The notes beneath the pieces are model-generated. The model was not told the origin of the DNA. It saw only the letters and a program-made list of their open reading frames with translations, and searched no databases. Shown here piece after piece: positions 1-12,100 of a stretch of DNA of 64,000 bases. Every line of letters begins with the position of its first letter. Positions within the stretch are counted from its first letter, which is position 1. Location: NCBI GenBank assembly GCA_020912385.1, contig CP087209.1:2666001-2730000 (forward strand), given 5' to 3'. The position numbers and the translations under genes are program-made. This stretch comes from Neofusicoccum parvum. Taxonomy: Eukaryota > Ascomycota > Dothideomycetes > Botryosphaeriales > Botryosphaeriaceae.

Positions 1-780
1 GCCACGGCACGTCGCCGTTGTCGGTGCCGTCGGTGCCGGCGGCGACGTTGGACTTGAGCGGCGACGACGAGTTGGCGGCGGGCGCGTTGGCGGCGGCGTT
101 CTTCTTGCACGCCACCGTGCCGTACGAGTGGTCGGAGGTGTCGAGGTTGAAGAAGGGCGTCGTGTCGTCCAGGAAGTAGTGGTGCCCGGACATCAGGATG
201 TCGTAGGCCGCCAGCGCCGACTGCGCGTCGGGGACCTGGTAGGCGAGCGCGATCGAGGGGGTCTGGTAGAGGAGGTCGGGCGAGCGCGCGGCTTGGCAGG
301 TCGCGTTGAAGAGCGTGGCGACGGCGCCCTTGGCAGTGGGGGTGGAGGAGGCGTCGGCGCCGGAGCAGGTGTAGTTTTGCGTGCCGCGGCCGACGGCGAC
401 ATGCGAGAGGACGAGCCCGGAGGCCGGGGAGGGAAGGGGGGTCGGGTTGGGTGCTTCGTCTGTGAGGGGGTGGGATGGTCAGCGTGGCGGTTCTTGGTTG
501 GGTTGGGATAGGTGGGCGTGCATGAGTGGTGGGTGGCCGAGGGTGCGGATGAGTGAGGGGTGAGGCAGAACTTACCAAGCGGCATGCTCACGGAGCTAAG
601 ATCGCAGCTGGCGGCTTCTTGCCAGATGCCCGATATCGAGGTGCTCACGTAGTTGGACGAGCTGTCATCGTCTGACCCGGATCGCCGCTGAACGTCTTGC
701 TGGGTGGTCCGTGTGGGGGCGGCGAGCACGTAGGAGGGCGTCAACGCCACGAGGAGTGCTACTGCGGGCGAGAAATGCAT
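1..780 (-). CDS. Secreted DUF3455-family protein, 3' end outside window
   Basis: Two exons are visible: 576-780, and 1-459 continuing past the left edge. The intron (460-575) starts GTAAGT and ends CACAG. Exon 1 begins with a signal peptide of about 20 residues (MHFSPAVALLVAL...VLAA) followed by a Ser/Asp-rich stretch. Exon 2 carries a block typical of fungal DUF3455 proteins (family knowledge): LSHVAVGRGTQNYTC, then a stretch around DILMSGHHYFLDDTTPFFNL. Function is unknown. Members are secreted, and some databases give them the misleading label malate dehydrogenase. The splice phase joins cleanly (G|AC). A TATA-like element lies about 200 bp upstream. The C-terminus cannot be judged here. 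Confidence 0.85.
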
Positions 781-3312
781 GGTTGTGTCGGGGTGGTGGA
801 AGCGGAGAATCGAAAGCCAGAAGACGGGGTGCCGAGAAGTAATGCGGGAGGATCAACCTCGATCGAAAGCAAAAACTGCAGAAGAAGAAAATCACCGGCG
901 AGGCGGAAAGGAAGTGGTGCGTTTGTTTCCTGGGGTCGAGGCTGTCGTGCTTTCAATGGACTGTGATGCTCGGGCATTTGGATTTTCTTATATGCAGCAT
1001 ATGCGCCGGCACGACGTGGCCGGGGCCCTGGTCATCTTCCCCGACCATCTTTTTTTGTGGGCAGCGCGTAGGCTGTACCTCGAAATAGCTGGCCGGGGGG
1101 TGGGGCTGCTGATTGGCTTGGGACGGCCGTAGAGCCGCTCAGGGATGGCCCTTGCGCCATCAGGCCGAGCCGTTTGGAGGATCTGAGCCAAGCTTTCTGC
1201 TAGCTCCCGCCTCCGATGCAGCAGTGCTATTCTTGGTTGCCTGCTCGGCTGGCCGTCGTCCGCCTGCTGCTTGCGTGAGCACCGCACACCACACACACGC
1301 CGCGACAACGAGCCACAGTTGGGAGGCTTGAGCGTCGCGACTGCAATGGCGCAGCGCTGAGAAGACCTGTTGCAGGCTGCGCCGGCCCTCGTCCGCCCGC
1401 GCGCAGTGTCCGCTGGGCCCTGCCCGTCGGCATGCGCTTGCGCTGCGCAGGCAGCCACTCCGACCAAACACGATGCGAAAACAGCGCAATCTAAACGGCG
1501 AGCGCACCCCGGCCGCAGGTTGCAGAGCCGCCTGTACCACGTTGAGCCCCGCCAGCCGCAAATCCGGGAGAGCGACCATCCAGCCATCTTGGGATCTTCT
1601 GGCGACGTCCAATCAGGCAGCGCCCACGCTTCTTCTCTAAGCGCCGCCTGCGACAAGGGCGGCGGTAGCGAACCTAATTTCCCCACCCCCAATTTGCAGG
1701 TAAATGCCGCACGCCTGTCGCTATTTGTGGCATATTAGCCCAGATTAAGTCCGAAAGAGGAGCATTCCGGGGCGTGGGCGGGTCCGATTAGCTGCCATTC
1801 TGCCCGGATGCATGTCTGCGTTGGACAGCAGCGAGCCAGAGAAAGAAGCGGCGCCAACCAGATCCCTCCAGCCGATCCGCATGGCTGGCTTGCGCGTTTC
1901 AGCGGCCGAGCTAGCGGGCGCAGCGACTGGCTGAAAGACGCCCGTCTCCGGAACCCGCACCCTCGCCGCTTGCTTGCAGATGCCACGCCTTGCTCGCCAA
2001 AACGCTTGGTGTGGACTAAATCTCGACGACGGGAAGCACGGCTTCTAACCGCCGCGGTGGATCTCGTCTACCTACTCGCCGCCGGCTTGCTTTGGCGATG
2101 CAGCAACCTGGCCTGCCGACGTCTTCTCCGCCTCTGCCACGCCTCACGCTTACATACCCGCCCTTGTCCTGCCCTCGGCGATCATGGCGTACGCTCGGCT
2201 TGCCGCGCTGGCCCTCTCGGCTCCGCGCCTGCCTGCCCTGGGCCCTCTGCTTCTATCTCCGCGCAGATGATGAGGAGGGGCGCCGCCGGCCAGCAAGGTC
2301 GGCCGCCCGGCGGGTTACAGGAGGCCGCGTGTTCGCCCTCCCACCATTGGGCCGGCGCGCGCTTGGCCGTTTGCTGATGGATGAGGATCGATCATGTTGG
2401 TGAGGGGCGCGCGCGTTGGTCTACTTGTGCTAAAGATGCCGTGGACCGAAGTTGTCAGGTAAGAAGTGGCTTTTAAATCTCCGCCGGTGTGCATGTGGAA
2501 AAAGTACAATTTTTTGTCAAGAACATGTGGGATGCGAATTAGCTAGTGGTCTCGAAGCCACCAACAAAGCCTTCTAGTCAGGCTTATGTTCGTGAGATCT
2601 TCGCCCGCCCGATGGCTCAACGGCGAGCCAAGCCATGCGGTCAGATGTGGCGGTAGGATCGTTCTCAGGTCAGCGTGCCTTCGTGCGGGGCTCGGAATGC
2701 TCAACGTCCGCATGACAGTTCTTGCAGTGTCGCCGAGGACTTTGATCTCACGGGAACAAAATGACAAGAGATACGAACCCAGGTAGACGGCCGATGCCGA
2801 GCATGAATGATCTACCGGTTCCGTCCAGCTGCGCAAGGATGCCGGGGGAACCGTCCACACTGCTCTTCAATTGGTTGAGCCTTTAGCCGCCTGTCCTCAG
2901 TGCCCACCATCACGGTTCTGGAAGGCGTGCCGGTGTAACCAAAAATGTCGTCGAAAAACTTCGCTCAAGAAATTTCCTGTGTTTCGTAAAACACCGTGCC
3001 ATGCCAGGCAGCCGCCTACGACCTTGTCCTCAATCCCATGCACGCGCTTGGCCTGCCATGCTACTAAATATACAAGAATCCTGGCCGCCACCTCAATCAT
3101 CTGCCACGCGCTTCAAGCCGTTCCTCGGAAGCGCCTCGATGCACTTTCGGAGGCAATCAGCATTCCCGCGCTTTCATTGCTCGGACGCCCGACCCTCCTG
3201 TTCGGCAGTGAGGCACTTCACGTGTCGAACCAGGTCTATTGGTGTATTGCCTGCGCGGCTTCGTAAATTGGCAGTGCTCTTCAACTTCCTCTCTCGGTCC
3301 AGCAGCTCCCTG
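781..3312. other. Intergenic, no gene recognised
   Basis: About 2.5 kb between the start of the DUF3455 gene and the 3' end of the CASP gene. Short open frames exist on both strands, but none resembles a known family or joins into a spliced model. The first part is presumably the promoter of the secreted protein; the last part holds the 3' UTR of the CASP gene. Confidence 0.6.
988..993 (-). promoter_or_regulatory. TATA-like element upstream of DUF3455 gene
   Basis: On the minus strand the bases read CATATAAGAAAA, about 205 bp before the ATG at 780. Position and AT-rich sequence in otherwise GC-rich DNA suggest a core promoter. This is inferred from the motif only. Confidence 0.3.
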
Positions 3313-5706
3313 CTACGTATCCTGGAACCCTTCTTGCTGCCAATTAGCTCTCTCATTCGCGTCGGCGCCAGCTAACGGTCCGCCACCAGCAGCCGCCGCC
3401 GCGGCCGCCGAGCCGCTGTTGCTTAAGCTAATTGTCTCTTCCACGGGGCCAGACGTTCCAGACAGGAGCATCCAGAACACCAAGAGATGGAGCGCTACGC
3501 AGTAGGCGGCGAACATATTCCTACTGGTCCTTGTCGCAAGCACCATCTTGGTGATGCGGAAAACCACGCGCTCGGGGAGGCTCATGCGCTTGAAGGCGCG
3601 TGCGGATTCGCGGCCGCGGAAAGCCGCAAACGGCGAAATGTTCTGCTCGTATGCCGAGCGGTACCGATCCAGATTCGATGACGCGTCCGAGGTCATCTGG
3701 ATAGTGGACGGGTTCGTGCTGGACGAATAGGCCGATGAATGCCCGCGGCTATAGGTGGAGACGTAGCGAGTCTTCTCGTACAGGTTCAAGTTGTCCTTCT
3801 GCAAGGAAGCGACCTCGGACCGCAGCGAGGAAACATGCTGGTAGGTCTTTTGTAGCTCGGCCTCGAGCTCGGCGTTCTTCTTCTTGAAACGGTCTCTTTG
3901 AGCCGTGACCATGGGCAGGATGCCAGAGCCACCACCGACAGGCTCACCTGCTCGGATGGCCTCTAATGTGTTCGGCCCGCCCCTTGGGTCAAAGCCTGAA
4001 ATGATGGATGAAGTTGGGGACGACCGACCTCCCTTTCTTCCGGCAAAAGAGGATTGTGGGTATCTGGATACGTGTGTTCCCGCGACAGACATGGCCGAGG
4101 AATCGAAGGCGTTTGAGGCCTCCTGCTGTACCTTCACTAGGTCGTTCTCCAGGGTCTGGGCTAGATTTTGCGACTTCTCCAGCTCCATGTTGGTGTTTGA
4201 CAACTCTTCCTGCAGCTGCTCCAAACGCGTCTGGAGGTCCTGGTGAGATACACGAAGCACTGTTAGTTCATTGCTTAGCTTCTTGTTTCGAGCCAGCAAG
4301 AGCTGTTCCAGTGTGTCTCCCTTATCTTGAGGGCCCTTTGCTCCCTCAGCTCCAGCATCCTCTCCAGCATCCAGTTCATCATCTTCTCCAGTTGCGAACT
4401 CAATTGACTGTGCACGCTTAGCACGCTTGGCTTCTCGAATCGTTTGGGCTCTCTTACCTTCAAGACCTCAAGTTCGCGCTTCACGTTCTCGTAATCCCCC
4501 CAGCTATTGACCTTCTCACGCAAAGTGTCTCTGTCTTGCTTCAAAGATGCCAGCTCTCTCTCCAGTGTCCGCGCCTCGGTCGCCTGTTTTCTCCTCTCGG
4601 AATCCTTCTCATACCGCGCAGCTTCCAATTTCCTCAACAGAGACTGGTTCTCGGACTGTAGTCTCCTGAAAGTTGGGTCATCTTCCACCGGTACGGAGGC
4701 CTGGCTGCTGTTTGCGTTCGATGCCGACTGTGCTAATTCGAGCCTAAGCTGCTCGTTCCTCGCCTCCACCTCCGCAAGGCGCGTGTTGGCCCGGTCCAAC
4801 TCCGAGCTGACGATTTCCAGCTCAGCAGCAGTCGCACCGCTGTGTCCCTTGTCATCCTCCTGGTCCTCGCCCTTGCCCAGACGCTGGGAAACCTCGTAGC
4901 TCGCCTTGAGCTCCTTCAGCAGCCGATCCTGGTTTTCAACCTTCTCTTCAAGAGACTTCTCCTTTGCCTCCCAGTTATCCTGCTTCTCAGTGAGCACGGC
5001 AGACCACGAGGCCTCGACCTCCTTGATCTTAGCATCCCTGGTCTCCTCCAAATTCTTCCTCGCACTGAGCTCATCTTCGAGCTTCGTTTCCGTAGCCTCG
5101 AGTTGTGTAGTCAGCTGTGAGACAGTCTTCTGGAGACGCTGGTTCTCCTCGGTAAGTTTAGGAACGGTTTCCTCTGCGGTTACGAGGGAATCGACGGAGG
5201 CTTCGAGCAAGGGATATGGGTCTGGCGCTTCGGAGAGAGGGGTGTAGGCCTTGAAGAAAGCAGCGTTGATCGACTTGCCTTGGTTAGTCAAGGCGTCGAT
5301 GTAGTTCTGGTAAGCTGAGGTGGGTCAGTCCCTGTCAGATCCAGCCAAAGCGCATTGGGATGCACCTTTCAACAGGCCCTTGATTTCGCCGAGCTTGCTC
5401 TGGTCGTCAAGCTTCCTGAAGTCCTTAGTTTTCTGGGCGAGGTCTTTCCGCTGGGTAGCAGCATCGCGCTGGTGTTCGACAAGTTCCTCTGCCGCCGTGT
5501 CCAGCGCGGGCATCAACTCGGCAAGGTTCACATCTGCGCAAGGAATGTCAGTGGCATTGCGGGCCCGAGAGATGGGAGAGAAGCGCACTGCGCCAGGCAG
5601 CAATTGCCTGCTGGAACTTGTTCTCGTTGGCGGTGGCATCGGGCTTCTCAAGCTTGCTGGCGGGCTCGGAGCTCGGCAGGTCGACGGGCGTCGCGGCTGC
5701 GTCCAT
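3313..5706 (-). CDS. COY1: Golgi coiled-coil protein CASP/Coy1
   Basis: Four exons: 5589-5706, 5366-5533, 5314-4458 and 4407-3313, giving about 745 residues. The ATG at 5706 opens MDAAATPVDL; exon 1 joins to exon 2 as WR|NVNLAEL, typical of the family N-terminus. Most of the protein is coiled coil, rich in Glu, Lys and Leu heptads. Near the C-terminus lie a conserved block (FKRMSLPERVVFRITKMVL) and a single membrane span (LHLLVFWMLLSG), as in tail-anchored CASP/CUX1-derived golgins. Family knowledge: CASP proteins sit in Golgi membranes and tether retrograde vesicles; yeast Coy1 interacts genetically with SNAREs. The first two donors (GTGCGC, GTGCAT) are weak, but the reading frames demand them. 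The gene is divergent from a Vps3-like gene with 292 bp between the start codons. Confidence 0.92.
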
Positions 5707-5998
5707 GGCGGCACGGCGGTCGGGGCGCAGGATGCTGGGTCTCAGAGGCGGGCTCGTCCAGGGAGCGCGCGGGGAGGCATCAATCAGGGCGTGGCGCGCA
5801 AAGTCGTGGGATGTTTGGAGACGGCACGAACGGGAGAGGTGTCATCGTGCGTGCGCGTTCCCACGACGAAGCTCGAGCACCGGCCGCGCGCCGATCTCCG
5901 CCAGGCACCCGCCGCACCTCCAGCCCCAAGCACCCCAACGCCATCCACAAATGGCCCCGCGCGCGCTCTAGCAATGGCAATTGCGATGCCCGCGCACC
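5707..5998. promoter_or_regulatory. Shared divergent promoter, COY1 / VPS3-like
   Basis: Only 292 bp separate the two ATGs. Both 5' UTRs and both promoters must lie here. No clear TATA box is seen; the DNA is GC-rich. Confidence 0.5.
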
Positions 5999-8900
5999 AT
6001 GCAAGCTTCAGCGAGCCCCGCCAGTCCCCGCGAGCGCCCGGGCAGCCACATCCAGACCGGCTCCTACACCTTGCGCAAGGTGCTCTCCGACATACCGCTC
6101 TCCGCCGACGGCCATGACCAGGATGTGCGCATCACCTGCGTCGAGTTCTGGAGTCCGTCGCCCGCCCACCACCGCCCGCCATCCCGCTGACTCGAGACTC
6201 TAGACGAGAACCTGTACATCGGCACCTCCGCCGCCGAGATCCTGCACTTCGTCCTCATCCCACCTGAGCCCAACGACCCGCTCGGCCAACCGAGCTTCAT
6301 TATCGCGTCGCGCTTGCAGCCCGCCTTTACCCAAAAGTCCAACGCCGGAGTGCAGCAGATCCTGCTCCTACCAAATGTTAACAAGGCTTGCATTCTCTGC
6401 AACAATGCCCTGACCTTCTACACGCTGCCCGAGCTGAGTCCGGCCTTTGCCCAGAAGCCGATCAGCTGCGTGTGGGTGGGTGGCATCGATCAGAATGGCG
6501 CCCCCGAGAATGACTCGGAGCAGGGCGTGATGATTATGATGTGTCTGCGCAGCCGCATCCAGCTTGTCAGAATTGGAGAGGAGCCTCGCAGGATACGGAA
6601 CATTGAATTCGGCGGCTGTTTGTCCACGTCGCGGCGCGATGATTTCGCCTGCGTTGCCGATACCCACTCGTATGCGCTCTTGGATGTGGTGCATCAGCAA
6701 AAGATTCCACTCTTCCCCATCTCCTCTTTGGATGAGGATGCCGCTGTTGCTGTTGGCGGCGCTTCCCAGGACATCTCTATGCACGACCCCCCCTCCAGAA
6801 GCATATCATCCAGTAGCAACATCCCCAGACCCTCCGACGATCGCGGGCATGGCCGTAGCACGAGTTGGAATAATCCTGGCACTGGCGAGAGGTTCGCCAG
6901 TCCAAGTCCCAGGCCATTGAGCGGCATTGTTAGTGGGAGGTATGGCTTCGACGCTCCTGACTTTCTAGGGAGATCCTTTTCTCCAAGCCCAGCAAGAACT
7001 CCTGAGGGTGGGTCCACGCGGGACATGAGTCCGGCGCCACGAATTTCAACGCCCGACAAGGCACTTCCACCCACTCCTGCAGAGGCGGCCGCGGCGAAAC
7101 GCCCTTCGCCGCCGCCTCCTGACAAGAAATTCACCCCTCTGAAGCCTCAAATCGTCTCTCCAACACCTTCAGAATTTCTCCTCACTACAGGAACCACTCC
7201 GGAGGAGCCTGGTGTTGGCATGTTCGTCAATCTCGATGGTGATGTTGTACGTGGGACGCTAGAGTTCGAAAGCTATCCTGAAGCACTCGTGATAGATGGC
7301 TCAGGCATAGAAGTAGACTTAGCCACATCACTTGCAGCTTCCATGACACCCGGGGAGCCACCTGAAGAGGGCTATGTTCTAGCTGTTATCAAGCGCAGGA
7401 CCGAACATGGCACGGTCAGCGGTGTTGAGATTCAACGTTGGGATGTCGACCCCGGCGAGGGTGCTGCTTCAAAAGAATGGCTTAATTTAAGCATGCTCTC
7501 GAGCAGCCTCGGCGAAGACGTCCATCATATCCGCTACAGCAGCCAGACACTCGGCATTAGAACTGTGGCCTCGGAGACCGAGGTCAATCTCTCCGAGATC
7601 AGTGACATTCTGTCGTTGAGGCGTCTTCACCTCAGAGCAAGGAGAAGAGGCGGGTCGATCTCCGTCTCAGCTTCTGAGAAAATTGACCTTGACAAGAAGG
7701 AAGAAGCTGACAAGGAGCGAGATGAAGTCGCATTTACAAGTCGTCTATGCAAGTTCAAGTCGCGGAACATGCTCTGGAACGATAGTGAGGTTTGGTGGGT
7801 TGTGAGGAACCCTCTTATCGTCCAGCTCGACGCAAAACTCAAACTTGCGCAATGCTCCGCTCCGGGTAGCACTCAGATTGAGCCTAACCGCGAGGGCGTC
7901 GAATATCTCCTGAACAGCATTCGAGGCCTGGAACCTCGCAACGAGGCAGAGTTCCTCGGCTTCACGTACATTCGTCAGAAGGCATCTCTTCTGCTCTTCA
8001 TGGACCTCATTCTCCGCACCGAAAATAGCATCATTGCCTACGAAATCAATAAGCGCACCACCGAAGAAGCTCTCCTTGAGGGAGAAATCGACCCCCGTAT
8101 CATCCTCGCCTTGCTGCCTATACTGAATGCTGAGGTCATCCAGGGTGAGAAGGGAATCTGGGTCCAAGGCGGTCTCAAGGATATCGTCGAAAAGTTCCTT
8201 GCACAGCAAAACCTCTCCAAGTTTCCTACAGACCCAGCAGGCCCATTTGGAGATAATCTACTACAGCTTACAAAACGCTACCTCCTGGTCTGGAGACGCA
8301 AGAAAGGCTTTGGCAGTGTCGCTGATGAAGACGAAGTTTTCCAGACTGTTGATGCGGCGCTGCTTCGGATATTATTGATTTTGGACACTCAAAGTCACCC
8401 AGGACCAGCAACTCCGGGGTCTGTTCGTGCTGAACTCAACGCACTTGTTGATAATGGCGTGGACTGCTGGGACAGAGCCATCGAATTGCTCGAGGAATAT
8501 CAGCGTCTTTATGTCATGAGTCGCCTGTACCAAAGCCGCAAGCAAGCAGCCAATGTTCTGGCCACGTGGAGGCGGATCATCGATGGTGAGCCCAATGACG
8601 GCGCTGATTTTCTCGACGGGGAGCAAGAGTTCCGCAAATATCTGGGCAGAATCAGAGACCAAGCCATGGTTGAGGAGTATGGTACATGGTTGGCAAATCG
8701 TAATCCTAAGCTGGGTGTTCAAGTGTTCGCGGACGAGAATAGTAGGGTCAAATTCAGTCATGATCAGGCCGTGGCACTGCTTAGGGAAAAGGCACCCGCT
8801 GCAGTAAAAGAGTACCTCGAGTATCTCGTCTACGGAAAGAAGGTAAGATGCCCAAGCCCGAACCCACAGTATCGCAGTGTACTGATGATTACAGCAAACC

Positions 8901-9713
8901 CAATACGCAAACGACCTCATCGCCTACTATCTAGACATTGTGGTAGACAAGCTCGAGACCTCCGAAGAGTCCAAAGCCACCCTTCTGCAAACGTACGAGA
9001 CCTACCGGGCGTTACGGCCACCGAAACCAACCTACAGACAATTCATCACGGAAAATGCATTGGATGCCGAATGGTGGCATAGTCGTCTGCGCCTTCTACA
9101 GCTCTTGGGCACTGGGCAAGATGCGGCGTCGTCTTACGACGTCGGAGCCATCCTCACACGCCTCGGCCCCTACGAACAAGAGCTTGTCCCGGAGATGATC
9201 ATCCTCAACGGGCGGCAAGGCCGGCACGAAGAAGCCATCCGGCTGCTCACGCACGGGCTCGGCGACTTCGACACAGCCATCAGTTACTGTTTGCTCGGGG
9301 GCTCAAGCATCTACCGCCCACCGGGCAACCGGGCCATCCCGGCCGAGGAGCTGCCTACCCACGCCGATCAGGCGCGCCTGTTCGGGTACCTGCTGCACGA
9401 GTTCCTGCGCATCGAGGACATCACAGATCGCGTCGAGCGCACCAGCGAGCTGCTCGAGCGCTTTGGTGGCTGGTTCGATGTGCAGCAGGTTCTTGGGATG
9501 ATTCCGGATAGCTGGTCGATCGACATCTTCTCCGGGTTCTTAATTAGTGCACTAAGGCGACTTGTGAGAGAGAGGAACGAAACGAGCATTGCGCGCGCGC
9601 TGAGCGGCGCAAACAATCTAAGGACAAGTGCGGAGGTAATTGAGAAGGTGGAGGGAATGGGCGCGAGAGTGGAAAGGAGCGGCGGAGGCGGCGGAGAGGA
9701 GATCGCAGGTTAG
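5999..9713 (+). CDS. VPS3: Vps3/TGFBRAP1-like CORVET tethering subunit
   Basis: Three exons: 5999-6152, 6204-8842 and 8895-9713, giving about 1203 residues. The first true ATG in frame is 5999 (MQASASPASP). The N-terminal third is a CNH-type beta-propeller (for example NENLYIGTSAAEILHF and ILLPNVNKACILCNNALTFY). A Ser/Pro-rich insert follows at about residues 190-310. The middle is the helical Vps39/TRAP1 domain 1 (GFTYIRQKASLLLFMDLI through VIQGEKGIWVQGGLKD), and the C-terminal part contains alpha-solenoid CHC-like repeats. Family knowledge: these proteins are subunits of the CORVET (Vps3) or HOPS (Vps39) complexes that tether endosomes and vacuoles through Rab5/Rab7. The combination fits the TGFBRAP1/Vps3 branch better than Vam6/Vps39, but this was not tested by phylogeny. 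Introns are 51 and 52 bp. Confidence 0.85.
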
Positions 9714-10086
9714 ATAGATGGGCTTAAAGCAGAGATACCCAGAAATCAGTCATTTGCTTAGGAATATCGTGTTTCGCTCTGCGGAGCTGCCGGATGCGTG
9801 CGGACCCCTGTCCCCTCTCGCAATTGGGAGCGAAGGCGTCATGCATGAGCACTGAAATGGGCTTGGGCAAAGCACGACATGCCAAAACCGAGAGCTGATC
9901 CTTCGGCCTCGGTACCTTGATGGCTTAACGTTGATTAGTCAACACGGCTATGGAGTGCATACGAGTAGCCTATATACACCACATCTCCAGTGCTGCCTCT
10001 TCAACCTTCGTCTGTTCCCAATTTATCCCCCTTCCACAACTCGGAAACCCGCCACGCCCGTGTATCTTCTCTCCACCCTCCACGTT
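9714..10086. other. Convergent intergenic region
   Basis: The 373 bp hold the 3' UTRs of the VPS3-like and GFA genes. No other structure was seen. Confidence 0.5.
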
Positions 10087-10633
10087 TTAAGCAGCGCCCA
10101 TCGCGCCGTCAAATTTGGCCGCGCCTTCGACGTCCGGCAGCCACGAGAACTTGTTGCGGCAGTAGATCTCGGCCTTGGGTTTGTACTTTGTCTCGTTGAG
10201 CGACAGGTCGTCGAGCGTGCCGGCCTTGACGATCAGGACCCCCGGCATCGCCTCACCCTTGACCCACACCAACACGCCGCACTCCGGGCAGAAGTGCGAC
10301 GTCACCGGCTTTCCCGAGTCGCCGGGGCGCGACCAGGTCTTGGGCGTGCCGGCACCGGTGGTGTGGAAGGCCGGGGCCGGCACGAGGAGGTTGGTCGAGT
10401 GGGTGGAGTTGGAGGTGCGGCGGCAGGGGATGCAGTGGCAGATTGCCTGTGGTGGGTGGAGCAGAGGTTAGTTTGGAACGGTTGTGGTGGTCTTCAGGGT
10501 GTGCATGGAAAGAGGCCAGGTAGGTGATACGGGTGGCTGCGGGGCATGGAGAAAGAGGCGGACGTACGACACCAACGGGCTCACCGTCGAAGGAGTACTT
10601 CAGATTGCCGCAGAGACAGCCGCCGGTAGTCAT
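10087..10633 (-). CDS. GFA-family (Mss4-like fold) zinc protein
   Basis: Two exons, 10568-10633 and 10087-10446, give 141 residues. The donor GTACGT is strong and the join reads EPVGV|AICHC. Zinc ligands of the family are present: C6-x-C8 (GGCLCG), C25-x-C27-xx-C30 (CHCIPC), and C75-xx-C78 (HFCPECG). The family is named after bacterial glutathione-dependent formaldehyde-activating enzyme, but most fungal members have no proven substrate; spontaneous glutathione-adduct chemistry or plain zinc binding is possible. The size is normal for the single-domain form. A TATA box about 100 bp upstream supports the start. The gene is convergent with the VPS3-like gene. Confidence 0.88.
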
Positions 10634-10731
10634 TTTGTCCGGTATGTTATTCTGGGTTGGGTGTTGGTGGATACGATTGGGACGTTTGGTCAAGAGTTGC
10701 TGCCTCCGTTCGACCAGCCGTTTCCCTCTCA

Positions 10732-10738
10732 ATTTATA
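10732..10738 (-). promoter_or_regulatory. TATA box of the GFA-family gene
   Basis: The minus strand reads GGTATAAATTG, about 100 bp upstream of the ATG at 10633. Spacing and match to TATAAAT are good. Confidence 0.5.
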
Positions 10739-12100
10739 CCCCCAGTCATGCAAGAGCAGTCTAGCATGCTAGCAAGCGCCTGTCCTTGGGTAGCAAGCAG
10801 CCCGGTATCCCACTCGGCCCGTCCGCTGTCTACCGGTCTGCTGGCCACCCACGCCCCGCTTTACACGAACCGCCTGATCCCGGCGCCGCTAGGTCTTTAA
10901 TTCCGCGTCCTACGCGGCAATCGGCTACTTACGGATACCGCCTCTCCGCGTTCTGCTGACGCTCCCGTTCGAGCAGGTGCTCTAGACCCCGTCTTATACC
11001 CGTTGTCAGATTCCGATGATGGACTGATCTGGGAATGTGCTACGGCCGATCGATGTCTCGGGCGAGCGTTATCCTGGGCAGGACGAGGTGAATTGCATGA
11101 CGGCATATGGGCGAGGCGGTCAGCTTAGACGTGGAATCGCTTCTTGAAGCACTGGAATGCGGGGCTTTGGAGGGGAAATGAGATTTCAATTGGCGTTGGC
11201 TTGTCAGCGAGTCGTGTATATGGGCCATTTAAGCGTGAGTACGAAGCCAAGGCAAGAGAGCTACACAACGACATCATCACATATACGTAGTCCGAGAATT
11301 TGCCAGGAAGGCTCAAAAGGAGTTGTTGCTCGTCTTGGGGGTTGCATAGGCGTAGTGGCCTCAACAGCCGATTAAACCTTTCTATGTTTTCGATTCTCGA
11401 CGCCTCGACATTCGGGTAGGCCCATGGCACAACTCTTCGTACACCAATGGTCCAAATAGAAGCTGACAAGCTTCACATTTGTCTCTGGCTATCCTTGACG
11501 CAGATAGGAAACCCCGCCCAGAGCTGACTGTCATGCAGCCTGACGACTAGTAAAGCTGCGATTTATATCCTTCATGCCATTCGATGTTTTTGAACTACTT
11601 GGAGTGCAATACGAAGTTCGTCCGAACAAGTGCCAGTCTGTGGACCTCGCCTTGGTGGTCGCGCAGCGGCTGAGTCAGCTGGAAAAGGTCAAAGGCGCTT
11701 CGACATACGTTCAGAGCACAATGGCAAGGAAAGATGGATCACCATCTGCTCTTCCAAGAGCCGGCGGTAGCGCCGTTGGCCGAACCCTTGGGCTGAGTGT
11801 CCAGGTCTTTTGAGTGCGAAATTCGCGTCAAGCCGTCGGGGAACTCGTCCAGACGCGAAAGACGGAGAGGCGCCATGTGCATTGGGACGGTGGTGGATTG
11901 GGAAGCGAGGCAGGCAGCAGTCACGCTCGGCGGCTCGGCTCGGGGCAGTGCAGTGGCAGTGGGGGTGGCCGAGTCGGCAACGACATCCATCAAGGTTCCA
12001 ACGCCGCTGCATGACGCGACACGGAGAGCCGCGCCAGGAGCAACACCACCCCCATCATCCCCTCACTCGCCCGCTGCGCGTGCCATGAGGCTCGGAAGCC
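10739..12100. other. Intergenic, no gene recognised
   Basis: About 1.36 kb between divergent genes. One minus-strand open frame (11125-11469) reaches 114 codons but matches no family I know, and no splice partner was found. The last 250 bp are probably the promoter of the DENN-family gene. Confidence 0.5.

Noticed and set aside
2761..2880. Minus-strand tRNA-like sequence with GGGTTCGTATC
   Set aside because: The T-stem does not pair and no matching acceptor stem was found.
11125..11469. 114-codon minus-strand frame
   Set aside because: No recognisable domain, no splice partner, start codon not convincing.
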